A stretch of DNA of 64,000 nucleotides from MED-G20 sp038108155 (GCA_038108155.1 JAYNHP010000001.1:62001-126000), one strand, 5' to 3'; positions 33,412 through 43,134 are shown, counted from the first letter of the stretch. Program-made: numbers and translations. Notes: generated by a model not told the origin, from the letters alone.

Positions 33412-34674
33412 ATGGATGCACCAGAAATAATAGTAGGACTAGATATTGGAACCACTAAAATTGCTTGCTTGGTTGGGAGAAAAACCGATCATGGTAAAAT
33501 TGAAATATTAGGTATTGGTAAGGCTCCCAGCTTAGGAGTCACAAGAGGAGTTGTATCTAATATTGAAAAAACTGTTCAATCAATCAGAGCTGCAGTTGAT
33601 GAAGCCGAATCTAAATCTGGAATTGAAATAAAAGTGGTAAATGTTGGGATTGCAGGTCAACATATTAAAAGTCTTCAGCATAGGGGAATGATTACTAGAG
33701 ATTCTATAGAAGAAGAAATTTCACAAAAAGATGTCGATGAATTAATTGAAGACATGTATAAATTAGTGATGATGCCAGGTGAGGAAATTATTCATGTTTT
33801 GCCTCAGGAATATATTGTCGATAGACAGCCTGGAATAAAAGATCCTATTGGCATGTCGGGTGTTCAATTAGAGGCAAATTTCCATATAATAACTGGCCAA
33901 ATGGCTGCTGCTAAAAACATATTTAAGTGTGTTAGTAAAGCTGGTCTAGAGGTGGCAGAATTAGTTCTTGAGCCACTTGCATCCTCTTCGGCAGTGATTA
34001 GTAATGAAGAAAAAGAAGCAGGTGTTGCACTGGTGGATATTGGAGGAGGAACTACAGATATTGCCATCTTCCATGATGGGATTATTAGACATACTGCAGT
34101 AATTCCTTTTGGGGGAAATGTTATTACTGAAGATATTAAAGAAGGTTGTACAATTATGCATAGACAAGCAGAACTTTTAAAAACCAAGTTTGGAGCTGCA
34201 GTCACTCAAACCAATCAAGAAAATGAAGTAGTTTGTATCCCAGGGTTAAGAGGTAGAGATCCTAAAGAGATATCTGTCATGAATTTAGCAAATATTATCA
34301 ATGCTAGAATGTCAGAAATATTAGAACATATTTATTATGAAATTAAAAATTCTGGATTTGAGAAAAAACTAATTGGTGGTATTGTAGTAACTGGAGGAGG
34401 ATCTCAACTTAAGCATATGAACCAATTAATAGAATTCACTACTGGTATGGACTCTAGGGTTGGTTATCCAAACGAGCATTTAAGTTCCAACACTAATATT
34501 AATGTTACCTCTCCATTATTTGCGACAGGTGTTGGGTTAGTAGCCAAAGGATTTGAAAAATTTGAATTATTAAAGTCAAGAAATGAAAAGATAAATACAA
34601 GAATGCACTCCCAAAAAAATAAGGGAAGCTTTTTTGAAAAGATTAAAACATTTTTTGACGAAAAAGTAGATTAA
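33412..34674 (+). CDS. ftsA: Cell division actin-like protein FtsA
   Basis: A 420-residue ATPase of the actin fold. Phosphate 1 is VGLDIGTTKIACLVG near the N-terminus, phosphate 2 is VDIGGGTTDIAIF and the adenosine motif is IVVTGGGSQLKH. The SHS2 (1C) domain lies around 85-165. The last 14 residues (FFEKIKTFFDEKVD) form an amphipathic helix of the type that tethers FtsA to the membrane. It anchors FtsZ, and so would depend on the FtsZ tail that is separated by a stop codon in this window. Confidence 0.94.
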   Translation: MDAPEIIVGLDIGTTKIACLVGRKTDHGKIEILGIGKAPSLGVTRGVVSNIEKTVQSIRAAVDEAESKSGIEIKVVNVGIAGQHIKSLQHRGMITRDSIEEEISQKDVDELIEDMYKLVMMPGEEIIHVLPQEYIVDRQPGIKDPIGMSGVQLEANFHIITGQMAAAKNIFKCVSKAGLEVAELVLEPLASSSAVISNEEKEAGVALVDIGGGTTDIAIFHDGIIRHTAVIPFGGNVITEDIKEGCTIMHRQAELLKTKFGAAVTQTNQENEVVCIPGLRGRDPKEISVMNLANIINARMSEILEHIYYEIKNSGFEKKLIGGIVVTGGGSQLKHMNQLIEFTTGMDSRVGYPNEHLSSNTNINVTSPLFATGVGLVAKGFEKFELLKSRNEKINTRMHSQKNKGSFFEKIKTFFDEKVD

Positions 34675-34691
34675 CAATTAAAAATAAAATC

Positions 34692-35912
34692 ATGATGAAA
34701 TTTGATTTACCTAAAGAACAATCTTCCATTATTAAAGTAATTGGTGTTGGTGGTGGCGGAAGTAATGCTGTAAACCATATGTATCGCCAAGGAATAAAAG
34801 GTGTAGACTTTGTAGTTTGTAATACAGACCATCAAGCATTAGACACAAGTCCTGTACCTACCAAAATTCCTTTAGGACAAAGCTTAACAGAAGGAAGAGG
34901 TGCTGGTTCCATCCCTGATGTAGGTAAAAATGCAGCAATTGAAAATCTTGAGGATGTCAATGAAATTCTTGCAAAAAACACCAAGATGGTTTTTGTAACT
35001 GCTGGAATGGGTGGAGGGACTGGAACAGGTGCTGCCCCAGTGATTGCACAAGCAGCTAGAGATATGGGAATATTAACTGTTGGTATTATAACTGTTCCAT
35101 TTACTTTTGAAGGTAGAAAGCGTAGAACTCAGGCCGAAGAGGGTATTGAGAAAATGAGAGAGTCTGTAGATACTTTATTAGTGATTAACAATGATAAACT
35201 AAGAGAAATGTTTGGAAACTTAACACTGGTAAATGCATTTGAAAATGCAGATGATGTTTTGGCAATAGCTGCCAAAGGAATTGCAGAAGTAATTTCTGTA
35301 ACTGGACAAATTAATGTTGATTTTAACGATGTAAATACTGTTATGAAAGATAGTGGAGTGGCTATTATGGGTTCAGCAGAAGCAGAAGGAGAAAACAGAG
35401 CAATAAAATGTGTTGAAAATGCATTGAATTCTCCACTTCTAAATGATAATAATATTGATGGTGCTAAATATGTTTTACTCAATATCACTTATGGTACACA
35501 AGCGGTTCTAATGGATGAAATTTCTGATATAACAGACTATATTCAAGAAGAGGCAGGTAGTACAGCTGATGTTATATGGGGCCACGGATATGATGAATCT
35601 CTTGGCGATAAATTATGTGTTACAATTATTGCAACAGGTTTTAATACAACTCCTCATACTGGTCTTTCAATGAAAGCTCCGAAGAAAAATATTATGAATT
35701 TAGAAGACGATTCACCAGAAACAAATAGCAATGAATCTGAGCAGTTAACAGCCCCACTAATAAATACTGCTGAGGAAAGTTTAGAAGATAACCCAGAACC
35801 AATCTCTTCAGAAAGTACTATGAAAAGGTTTGTCCTTGAAGATGATGAAGTTAGTCAGGAAAATGAAATACCTAATGTTAATGAAGATTCTGATAACTCT
35901 AAACTATATTAA
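34692..35912 (+). CDS. ftsZ: Cell division tubulin homolog FtsZ, up to an in-frame TAA
   Basis: A 406-residue product. The GTPase domain is complete: IGVGGGGSNAVNHM (17-30), the tubulin signature GGGTGTG (107-113), NNDKL, and the T7 loop region DFNDVNTVM. After about residue 320 comes an acidic disordered linker with LEDD repeats. The frame stops at TAA 35910-35912, yet the following 139 codons in the same frame are open and end in the conserved FtsZ tail (NEMESEPAYKRRNVDL and NNSFLHDNVD). The uninterrupted protein would be 546 residues, usual for Bacteroidota. This may be a nonsense substitution (CAA to TAA fits the local QQN repeats), a sequencing error, or readthrough. Confidence 0.93.
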   Translation: MMKFDLPKEQSSIIKVIGVGGGGSNAVNHMYRQGIKGVDFVVCNTDHQALDTSPVPTKIPLGQSLTEGRGAGSIPDVGKNAAIENLEDVNEILAKNTKMVFVTAGMGGGTGTGAAPVIAQAARDMGILTVGIITVPFTFEGRKRRTQAEEGIEKMRESVDTLLVINNDKLREMFGNLTLVNAFENADDVLAIAAKGIAEVISVTGQINVDFNDVNTVMKDSGVAIMGSAEAEGENRAIKCVENALNSPLLNDNNIDGAKYVLLNITYGTQAVLMDEISDITDYIQEEAGSTADVIWGHGYDESLGDKLCVTIIATGFNTTPHTGLSMKAPKKNIMNLEDDSPETNSNESEQLTAPLINTAEESLEDNPEPISSESTMKRFVLEDDEVSQENEIPNVNEDSDNSKLY

Positions 35913-36029
35913 CAAAACACACAACAAAATGACGTCAAGGTAAGATTATTATTAGAAGATGATGAAACACCCATCTTAGATACAGACCTAAAGCAATCAG
36001 AAAATACTCAAGTTTTAGACGCTGATTTA

Positions 36030-36332
36030 ATGACTACAAATGAAGAAGAGAAGATAGTAGACAAAGTAAAGCAAGTAGAACCTAAGGCAATTTCTGACGA
36101 ACGTTTAGAAAGAATTAGAAAGGCTACAGATAAATTAAGATCTCCATTGGGTCTAAATGAAATGGAGAGTGAGCCAGCTTATAAAAGAAGAAATGTAGAT
36201 CTAAAGGATGTGAAATATTCTGATGATTCCTCTAGTTCAAGGTATACCTTGTGGGAAAATATCAACGATAGCGGAGAAAAAGAAACCGGGTTAAGTGATA
36301 ACAATAGCTTCTTACACGACAACGTCGATTAA
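36030..36332 (+). CDS. ftsZ: FtsZ C-terminal tail, in frame with ftsZ after a stop codon
   Basis: The first ATG after the ftsZ stop is here, but the frame is open from 35913 and is the same frame as ftsZ. The sequence after the stop (QNTQQNDVKVRLLLEDDE) continues the linker style. The 100 codons from the ATG give ERLERIRKATDKLRSPLGL, NEMESEPAYKRRNVDL and the terminal NNSFLHDNVD, the conserved end of Bacteroidota FtsZ, including the FtsA-binding type peptide. It is therefore part of FtsZ rather than a separate gene. Whether it is translated depends on readthrough, reinitiation or the TAA being an error. yqeY begins two bases after its stop. Confidence 0.85.
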   Translation: MTTNEEEKIVDKVKQVEPKAISDERLERIRKATDKLRSPLGLNEMESEPAYKRRNVDLKDVKYSDDSSSSRYTLWENINDSGEKETGLSDNNSFLHDNVD

Positions 36333-36333
36333 T

Positions 36334-36786
36334 ATGGGGAAAATAGAGAATCAAATCCCAGTTGATTTAAAGGCAGCAATGTTGGCTAAAGATAAGGTTA
36401 AATTAGCTGCATTAAGAGCTGTTAAATCTGCATTTTTATTAGAAAAAACAAAAGAAGGTTTTTCTGGAAATATTTCAGATGAACAGGCTCAGCAAATTAT
36501 ATCAAAGCTTTATAAGCAAAGAATGGATGCATACCAAATCTATGTAAATCAGAAAAGAGAGGATTTGGCTACTGAGGAGATGGAACAGGCAAACGTTTTA
36601 GAAATTTATTTGCCTAACCAATTATCAGAGGAAGAATTAACCAAAGAGTTAAAAAATATTATAGATTCCTTAGGAGCATCTTCCATGTCAGATATTGGTA
36701 GAGTAATGGGCAAGGCAATGGGTTTATTAAAAGGTAAAGCCGATGGGAGCTTGATTTCCAAAATCACCAAAGAGCTACTGAGTTAA
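36334..36786 (+). CDS. GatB/YqeY domain protein
   Basis: A 150-residue helical protein of the YqeY family, related to the tail domain of the GatB amidotransferase subunit. I start at MGKIENQIPVDLKAAMLAKD, two bases after the FtsZ tail stop; the upstream frame overlaps ftsZ. Recognisable segments are KLAALRAVKSAFLLEKT, EIYLPNQLSEEEL and MGKAMGLLKGKADG. In Bacteroidota it routinely follows ftsZ. Its role is not settled; a link with tRNA or aminoacylation is only suggested by homology. Confidence 0.92.
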   Translation: MGKIENQIPVDLKAAMLAKDKVKLAALRAVKSAFLLEKTKEGFSGNISDEQAQQIISKLYKQRMDAYQIYVNQKREDLATEEMEQANVLEIYLPNQLSEEELTKELKNIIDSLGASSMSDIGRVMGKAMGLLKGKADGSLISKITKELLS

Positions 36787-37428
36787 ATGGATTTTTTGGC
36801 CCCTGAAATAGAGCAGTATGCTCTTGAACATAGTCAGGTAGAGTCCACTCTATTAAACGACCTAAATAGGCAGACACACTTAAATATTCTTAAGCCTAGA
36901 ATGCTTTCGGGTCATTTGCAGGGCAGAATATTAAGTATGTTGTCTCAATCTATTCAACCAAAAACCATTCTTGAAATTGGGACTTACACTGGTTATAGTG
37001 CACTTTGTATGGCTGAAGGATTACAAAATGACGGGGTACTGTATACTATAGATATTAACAAAGAATTAGCACCGTTTGCCCAGAAATATTTTAACAAATC
37101 TTCTTATAAAAACCTAATTAAAATGATGGTAGGAAATGCCTTGGATATAATTCCTGATTTAAATTTTAACTGGGATCTTGTTTTCATTGATGCAGATAAA
37201 GAAAATTATTCTAATTATTTTGATTCCGTTATACAAAGAGTAAATAAAGGAGGAATGATAATTGCTGATAATGTACTTTGGAGTGGTAAAGTAACAAGAC
37301 CAACTTCAAAAAATGACATTGAAACTAAAGCATTAAAAACTTTCAATGAAAAAGTACATTCTGACAGTAGAGTTAACAATGTATTAATGCCAGTTCGAGA
37401 TGGCATGATGATAATGATTAAAAAATAA
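36787..37428 (+). CDS. SAM-dependent O-methyltransferase, class I (CCoAMT-like)
   Basis: A 213-residue methyltransferase of the catechol/caffeoyl-CoA O-methyltransferase type. The SAM loop is ILEIGTYTGYSALCMAEGL, followed by the metal-binding FIDADKENYSNYF and GGMIIADNVLWSGKV, which supply the acidic residues for a divalent cation. It starts directly after the yqeY stop with no spacer and is probably the last gene of the dcw transcript. The acceptor (a vicinal diol or a 5-hydroxyuridine-type tRNA base, as in the related TrmR) cannot be decided. Confidence 0.88.
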   Translation: MDFLAPEIEQYALEHSQVESTLLNDLNRQTHLNILKPRMLSGHLQGRILSMLSQSIQPKTILEIGTYTGYSALCMAEGLQNDGVLYTIDINKELAPFAQKYFNKSSYKNLIKMMVGNALDIIPDLNFNWDLVFIDADKENYSNYFDSVIQRVNKGGMIIADNVLWSGKVTRPTSKNDIETKALKTFNEKVHSDSRVNNVLMPVRDGMMIMIKK

Positions 37429-37442
37429 TAACCTCCCTATAT

Positions 37443-37450
37443 TATTTTTG
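37443..37450 (+). promoter_or_regulatory. Candidate -7 box for the S46 peptidase gene
   Basis: TATTTTTG fits TAnnTTTG and lies 43 bases before the ATG in the AT-rich spacer after the methyltransferase gene. No -33 element is evident. Confidence 0.4.
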
Positions 37451-37493
37451 TTATTTTTAAAAAAAATATTTTAATCAAAATTAAATTTTAAAT

Positions 37494-39734
37494 ATGAAAT
37501 TTTACACCAAACTAATTTTTACTTTTTTTATTTCCATTAATTTTTTATTTGTAAAAGCAGATGAAGGAATGTGGCTTCCTATGTTGTTAGGAGAAGCAAC
37601 CTATAAAAATATGGTTGAATGTGGAATTAAATTAACCCCTGAACAAATATACAGTGCCAATAATTCAAGTTTAAAAGATGCTATAGTCGCACTTGGTGGC
37701 GGTTTTTGTACAGGTGAAATTATATCCGATCAAGGTTTAATGATGACTAATCACCATTGTGGTTTTGGAACAATTCAAGCCAATAGCTCTACAGAAAACG
37801 ACTATTTAACAGATGGTTTTTGGGCAATGACTAAAGAACAAGAAATTCCTGCAGATTTTGGAGTGTGGTTTTTGAATGACATTAGCGATGTGACCGATCA
37901 AGTTTTAGAAGGTGTTGAAGATGGTATGGATGAAGGGGAAAGAAATTCTATAATAAGAAAAAATATGAGTGCTCTAAAGACTACTGCTTCTGAGGGTAAA
38001 AATAAAGATGATTTTGCAGTTCAGGTCAAGTCTTTTTATTACGGAAATCTGTATTATATGTTTACTTATAATATTTTTAACGATGTTAGGCTAGTTGGTG
38101 CACCTCCTAGTTCAATAGGAAAATTTGGTGGAGATACTGATAATTGGATGTGGCCAAGACATACAGGAGATTTTACCATGTTTCGAGTTTATGCTGATAA
38201 GGAAAATAAACCATCTTCTTATAGTCAAGACAATAAGCCCCTGAGGCCAAAACATTCTCTCCCTGTTTCAATTGCTGGTGTACAAGATGGAGATTATGCA
38301 ATGATTATGGGCTATCCAGGAAGTACGGATAGATTTTTAACTTCTTGGGGTGTAAAACAAGCTGTAGATGTAGAGCAACCGGCTAGAGTTAAAATAAGAG
38401 GAATAAAATTAGACATTATGGATCAAGAAATGTCTAAGAGTCAAAAAGTTAGGATTCAATACGCTTCCAAGTATGCTAGAGTGAGTAATTATTGGAAATA
38501 TTTTATTGGTCAAAGCGAACAACTGGTCAAAAATAAAGTTTTTGATAAAAAGCAAAAAATTGAGAATTCTTTTAGTGCTTGGTATAAAAGTAATGGGTTG
38601 GATAAAACCTATTCTGAGTCTCTTCCTCTAATTGAAAACGCACTTAAAAATTCATCGAAATATACTATTCCAAAAGTTTATTTTCAAGAAGCTGTAGTAG
38701 GTTCTGAACTAATATTATTCATGCTAAGAAATCTTAGCCCAAGAACACCATTATTCAAAGCCCTTAATTCTGGAGAGGGTGTTGAGGATGCAAAAGATAA
38801 TTTGTTAAAGGTAGCCGAATCATTTTATAAGGATTATAATGCAACAATAGATGAAAATACTTTGGCAGCAATTCTTTCACTTTATGCAGATGATGTGCCT
38901 AAAGAATTCCAGCCAGAATTATTAATAAGTTTAAATGATAAATATAAAGGAGATTTTAAAAAATTTGCTTCCAATTATTTTAAGAAAAGTCCCTTTAAAT
39001 CTTACGATTTATTTAAGGCATGGCTCACAAGTGATAAACTTTCTGTAAAAATGATAGAAAAGGATTTGGTATACCAACTAAAAAACGAATTTTTAGACGT
39101 ATACAGATCAAAAGTGATTACTCCTAGTTCAAATTTTGATAGTGACTATAAAAAAGGAATGAGATTATTTGTAGATGGTTTACAAAAAATGGGAATGAAT
39201 AAGGCCTCTGATGCAAATTCAACCATGCGATTTACTTATGGTAATGTTCTTCCTTACGATCCAGCAGATGCTGTTCATTATGATTTTTATACCACTTTAG
39301 AGGGTGTAATGCAAAAGGAAGTTATAACTAAGGATAAAAATCACGAATTTTATGTCCCACAAAGACTAAAGGATTTGTATAACGCTAAGGATTTTGGACC
39401 CTATGCAAGAAAAGAAGATGGGAAATTACCTGTAGGCTTTCTTTCTAACAACGATATTACCGGTGGAAATTCTGGGAGTCCTGTTATCAATTCGCATGGT
39501 GAGTTAATTGGTACTGCTTTTGATGGTAATTGGGAAGCAATGAGTGGAGATATCTATTTTGAACCTAATATTCAGAGAACGATTTCTGTCGACATAAGAT
39601 ATTCCTTATTTATTATTGATAAGTATGCTGGAGCAAAACATTTAATAGATGAAATGAATATTATCACTGATAGACATGTTGAAGAAAAGTCAGTCAATAA
39701 CCCTGTCTCTGCTAACCCTGTCCCGGAAAAATAA
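37494..39734 (+). CDS. S46 family dipeptidyl peptidase (DPP7/DPP11-like)
   Basis: A 746-residue exported serine peptidase with a signal peptide (about 1-22, cleavage after VKA). The family's catalytic His lies in MTNHHCGFG (H87-H88), with an aspartate further on, and the nucleophile is S660 in GGNSGSPV. Eighteen residues after the serine there is a Gly (FDGNWEAM). That position is Gly in DPP7 (hydrophobic P1) and Arg in DPP11 (acidic P1), so DPP7-like specificity is inferred. It removes dipeptides from peptides in the periplasm and supports growth on protein. The length is typical. Confidence 0.9.
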   Translation: MKFYTKLIFTFFISINFLFVKADEGMWLPMLLGEATYKNMVECGIKLTPEQIYSANNSSLKDAIVALGGGFCTGEIISDQGLMMTNHHCGFGTIQANSSTENDYLTDGFWAMTKEQEIPADFGVWFLNDISDVTDQVLEGVEDGMDEGERNSIIRKNMSALKTTASEGKNKDDFAVQVKSFYYGNLYYMFTYNIFNDVRLVGAPPSSIGKFGGDTDNWMWPRHTGDFTMFRVYADKENKPSSYSQDNKPLRPKHSLPVSIAGVQDGDYAMIMGYPGSTDRFLTSWGVKQAVDVEQPARVKIRGIKLDIMDQEMSKSQKVRIQYASKYARVSNYWKYFIGQSEQLVKNKVFDKKQKIENSFSAWYKSNGLDKTYSESLPLIENALKNSSKYTIPKVYFQEAVVGSELILFMLRNLSPRTPLFKALNSGEGVEDAKDNLLKVAESFYKDYNATIDENTLAAILSLYADDVPKEFQPELLISLNDKYKGDFKKFASNYFKKSPFKSYDLFKAWLTSDKLSVKMIEKDLVYQLKNEFLDVYRSKVITPSSNFDSDYKKGMRLFVDGLQKMGMNKASDANSTMRFTYGNVLPYDPADAVHYDFYTTLEGVMQKEVITKDKNHEFYVPQRLKDLYNAKDFGPYARKEDGKLPVGFLSNNDITGGNSGSPVINSHGELIGTAFDGNWEAMSGDIYFEPNIQRTISVDIRYSLFIIDKYAGAKHLIDEMNIITDRHVEEKSVNNPVSANPVPEK

Positions 39735-39742
39735 AATTTTGT

Positions 39743-40258
39743 TTATTTAATTGTTGATTGAAATTCCTTAACAATTGAATTTCTTGCATTTTCCGTTGGG
39801 CTAATTTTTTTTGAAGCAATAGATTCAAATATTTTTGCACTCAAGTCTAATCCTGAAGAATCAGCTGATAGATTGTTTACAGCTACATTTAAAATTTGAA
39901 TGGTTTCATCTTTTGCATTTAAAACTGTTTTCCAAGACTTGGGCTGAATATAAATTTGTTGAGACATATTGTGGGTATACTCCTCTCTTACTATTTTTAA
40001 TAATTCTCTGTGTAGAGTTATTGCATTCATTCCATTTTTATGAGTTCTAATAATCATATTGTTAGGATCAATTCTTTCTAAAAATAAAATAACTCTTTCG
40101 TAGGCCTGTATCTGCAAGGGGAAAAATGTTTTTGTTTTTTGAATGTCAATCTCTTTACCCTTTTCATAGGTGCTTTTATTATGAAAATATTGCAACATCA
40201 GATAGGTGGCAACTAAGATTCCCGCAATTGGTATGGTTAATATTAATACATCTTTCAT
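39743..40258 (-). CDS. Membrane-anchored conserved hypothetical (DUF7935-like)
   Basis: A 171-residue protein with one N-terminal membrane helix (about 4-24), followed by a soluble helical domain containing FFPLQIQAYERVILFLERIDPNNMI, then THNMSQQIYIQPKSWK and a helical end. This pattern occurs in a conserved Bacteroidota family that I believe is catalogued as DUF7935; the function is unknown. It stands alone on the minus strand between the peptidase and the aminotransferase genes, with 8 bases to the peptidase stop. Confidence 0.7.
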   Translation of the reverse strand: MKDVLILTIPIAGILVATYLMLQYFHNKSTYEKGKEIDIQKTKTFFPLQIQAYERVILFLERIDPNNMIIRTHKNGMNAITLHRELLKIVREEYTHNMSQQIYIQPKSWKTVLNAKDETIQILNVAVNNLSADSSGLDLSAKIFESIASKKISPTENARNSIVKEFQSTIK

Positions 40259-40377
40259 ATTTGTTGTTACGGATAAATTCTTGAATTGTTACAATAGTGA
40301 ATAACCTGTTTATTTCTTTTTTTAAAATCAACTTAATATAAATTCAAATCATGTAATTTAATTTTAAAATTCATTTT

Positions 40378-41571
40378 ATGGAAATTATATCCGACAGAGT
40401 AAACAGACTATCAGAGTCTGCAACAATAGCAATGGCACGTAAAGCTAGAGAATTAAAATCTCAAGGTATTGATATCATTAGCCTGAGTTTAGGTGAGCCC
40501 GACTTTAACACCCCAGATTTTATTAAAGATGCCGGAAAAGAGGGTATAGATAAAAACTTTTCAAAATACATGCCTGTTAACGGTTATCAGGACCTAAGGA
40601 AAGCTATTTCAAATAAATTTAGAAGAGATAATGGTATTGATTACAGTCCAGAGCAAATTGTTGTTTCTACAGGCGCTAAGCAGTCTATAGCCAATGTAGT
40701 TTTAAGCTTAATTAATCCTGGAGATGAAGTTATTGTTCCAGCACCATATTGGGTAAGTTATGCTGAGATAATTAAAATGGCAGAGGGTGTTCCTGTTTTT
40801 ATTGATACTTCCATCAAAAATGATTTTAAAATATCACCTTTAGAACTTCAAGATGCTATCACTAATAAAACAAAAATGATGATCTACAGCTCTCCCTGTA
40901 ATCCATCTGGAAGTGTTTATTCAAAAGAAGAGTTAAGGTCTTTGGCAGATGTCTTGGTAAATTATCCTTCTATTACAGTTTTAAGCGATGAAATTTATGA
41001 GCATATAAATTTTACAGGAAGTTATTTTTCTCTTGCAGCTTTTCCAGAAATGTATAACCAAGTGGTTACAATAAATGGTGTTTCTAAATCTTTTGCAATG
41101 ACCGGATGGCGTTTAGGATATATTGGAGCGCCCCTACATATTGCACAAGCATGTACTAAAATACAAGGTCAATTTACATCTGGAACATCTAGTATTTCTC
41201 AGCGTGCTGCAATTGCAGCAGTTTCAGCAGATCCATCAGTTATTCATTCAATGAGAGATGCTTTTTTAAGTAGAAGAGATTTCATATTAGAGGAGTTAAA
41301 TAAAATTAAAGGCATAAATATTAATCAGCCTCAGGGAGCATTTTATGTTTTTCCAGACGTCAGTGCTTTTTTCAATAAGTCTTACGAAAATTTTACAGTA
41401 AATAATTCCGATCAACTTGCAATGTATATTTTGGAAACTGCTAAAGTTGCAGTTGTTACTGGAAATGCTTTTGGCTCTCCCAATTGTATAAGAATTTCTT
41501 ATGCTTCTTCAATGGAAAAACTTAAAGATGCAATGGATAGAATTGCAACTGCATTAAATAACCTAGTTTAG
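40378..41571 (+). CDS. aspC: Aspartate aminotransferase, class I fold-type I PLP enzyme
   Basis: A 397-residue aminotransferase of the 1-gamma/aspartate type. Visible features are SLGEPDFNTP near the N-terminus, SSPCNPSGSVY, the SDEIYEHI motif with the PLP-contacting Asp, and the Schiff-base lysine K237 in NGVSKSFAMTGWRLGY. It exchanges amino groups between aspartate and 2-oxoglutarate in the cytoplasm; prephenate or other amino donors are also possible in this subgroup. The 119-base spacer upstream is AT-rich with no clear -7 box. Confidence 0.93.
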   Translation: MEIISDRVNRLSESATIAMARKARELKSQGIDIISLSLGEPDFNTPDFIKDAGKEGIDKNFSKYMPVNGYQDLRKAISNKFRRDNGIDYSPEQIVVSTGAKQSIANVVLSLINPGDEVIVPAPYWVSYAEIIKMAEGVPVFIDTSIKNDFKISPLELQDAITNKTKMMIYSSPCNPSGSVYSKEELRSLADVLVNYPSITVLSDEIYEHINFTGSYFSLAAFPEMYNQVVTINGVSKSFAMTGWRLGYIGAPLHIAQACTKIQGQFTSGTSSISQRAAIAAVSADPSVIHSMRDAFLSRRDFILEELNKIKGININQPQGAFYVFPDVSAFFNKSYENFTVNNSDQLAMYILETAKVAVVTGNAFGSPNCIRISYASSMEKLKDAMDRIATALNNLV

Positions 41572-41575
41572 AAAA

Positions 41576-43111
41576 CTATATTTCTGAATTAATTGCTTTA
41601 ACTGGGCTAGTTTTAGAACTTATTATGGAAGGTAAAATCATAGTAATTAGACAAAAAATAAAAGCACCAAAATTTAAAATAATAATAGTCGATATTGGAT
41701 AGTCCATTGGTACTGCATCTAGATAATAATTTTCTTGAGAAAGTTTTAGAAATTCAAATTTATTTTGCAATTGAATAATTATTAGTGCCAAACTATTGCC
41801 TGCTAAAAATCCATAAAACAGTAAAATACCACCATGAGAAACAAATATTTTAATCAAGGAAAAATTCTTCATTCCCAAAGCTTTAAGAATGCCAATCATT
41901 TTTGTTTTTTCTACAATTAATACAAGTAGCGCACAAGACATATTAATTACTGCAACAGCTATCATTAGACCTAATATTATATAAACGTTCTGATAAATTA
42001 AGTTTAACCACGAGAAGATTTCTTGGTGTTGTTCTTCAATGGTTGTTATTTTATATTCTGGACCAAAGTCAAGTTTTAGTTGATTTTTTATAAGATTTTT
42101 TTTCTCTTCATCCTTAGTATATATTTCAAAACCGCCAGTATAATATTGTTCACTTCCCAAGCTATTACTAAACGTTATTTCTTTATTACTAGACGTGAAA
42201 GAAATAATTAATGTATCTGCAATTGATAAAAGGTTATTTTGCTCAAAATTATCTACTTCATAGCCAATTAAATTTATTTGGGTATCTAGATTAGTTGGAA
42301 TTTCAAATTGATTTTTTGCAACAATTTTATTGATGCCCCAGTCAAATAACATCTTACCATTTTTTGAAGAGTTATTTGCAGTAAATTCTATTTTTGAAGA
42401 ATCTTCTGTAAATGAAGATGAAACCTTAAGTTGTAATCCCCATTTATTTATATTTTGGAGGTATTTCAAATCTATAAAAATAAATTTTGAATCGATTTTA
42501 TTTAGTCCAGTTTCATAAATCCCACCAATTATTAAATTTCTTTGTTTTGGTTTTCCGTCAGAAACAAAAAAAGCAGATATTTTATCATTGATTGTTAAGT
42601 TCAGTTTTTTACAAATTTCCTTGGAAATAACTATTGAATCATTATTTTTTTTGGACTTATTTGGGCATTTACCTTCCAATAAATATTCATCAAAAAATGA
42701 GCTTTCTTTAAAGTTTTCCATTCCCTTAAAAATAACACCTTCTAATTCGTTTATTGAACCACTTGGTTTTCTTTTAGATTGAATAATAGCAGACTTGTAA
42801 GCGTATTTTTGTATTTTATTTATGTCTTCTGAATTATATAGATTGGTAAAAGATTCGTTTAATGTAATTATAGGACTTGTTTCGTTATTATTACTTTGAA
42901 ACATAGATTCTATTTGAATATGATTCCCAAAACTTAATAATTTATGTTTAATTCTATTTTGAAAACCTGTTGCAATACTTATAGTGACTACCATAACAGA
43001 AACGCCAAGCATAACTCCTATAATAGATATAAGGACAATTGGTCTCGAAAAGTTTTTAGAATGCTTCTTATTTTTCAGCATTCTTTTGGCTACATATAAT
43101 TCAAAGTTCAA
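41576..43111 (-). CDS. FtsX/LolE-like ABC transporter permease
   Basis: A 511-residue permease. One membrane helix near the N-terminus (about 25-50, VLISIIGVMLGVSVMVVTIS) is followed by a large periplasmic MacB-like domain of about 320 residues, then three helices (about 375-405, 418-450, 470-505) separated by KTKMIGILKALGMKN and ending SSKTSPVKAINSEI. This is the LolC/LolE topology, proteins that release lipoproteins from the inner membrane. The periplasmic part is larger than in LolE of Proteobacteria. No ATPase gene is adjacent, so the partner is elsewhere. It is divergent from namZ with 23 bases between starts. Confidence 0.85.
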   Translation of the reverse strand: MNFELYVAKRMLKNKKHSKNFSRPIVLISIIGVMLGVSVMVVTISIATGFQNRIKHKLLSFGNHIQIESMFQSNNNETSPIITLNESFTNLYNSEDINKIQKYAYKSAIIQSKRKPSGSINELEGVIFKGMENFKESSFFDEYLLEGKCPNKSKKNNDSIVISKEICKKLNLTINDKISAFFVSDGKPKQRNLIIGGIYETGLNKIDSKFIFIDLKYLQNINKWGLQLKVSSSFTEDSSKIEFTANNSSKNGKMLFDWGINKIVAKNQFEIPTNLDTQINLIGYEVDNFEQNNLLSIADTLIISFTSSNKEITFSNSLGSEQYYTGGFEIYTKDEEKKNLIKNQLKLDFGPEYKITTIEEQHQEIFSWLNLIYQNVYIILGLMIAVAVINMSCALLVLIVEKTKMIGILKALGMKNFSLIKIFVSHGGILLFYGFLAGNSLALIIIQLQNKFEFLKLSQENYYLDAVPMDYPISTIIILNFGAFIFCLITMILPSIISSKTSPVKAINSEI

Positions 43112-43134
43112 TTTTTCGTAAATTGTAATTAATA

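Noticed and set aside
33864..34205. Open frame of 113 codons antisense to ftsA
   Set aside because: It is opposite the conserved phosphate-binding region of ftsA, with a Ser/Ala/Ile-rich composition as expected of a shadow frame.
36030..36332. An independent small gene after ftsZ
   Set aside because: It is in the same frame as ftsZ with no frameshift, and it ends in the known FtsZ tail, so it is part of ftsZ.
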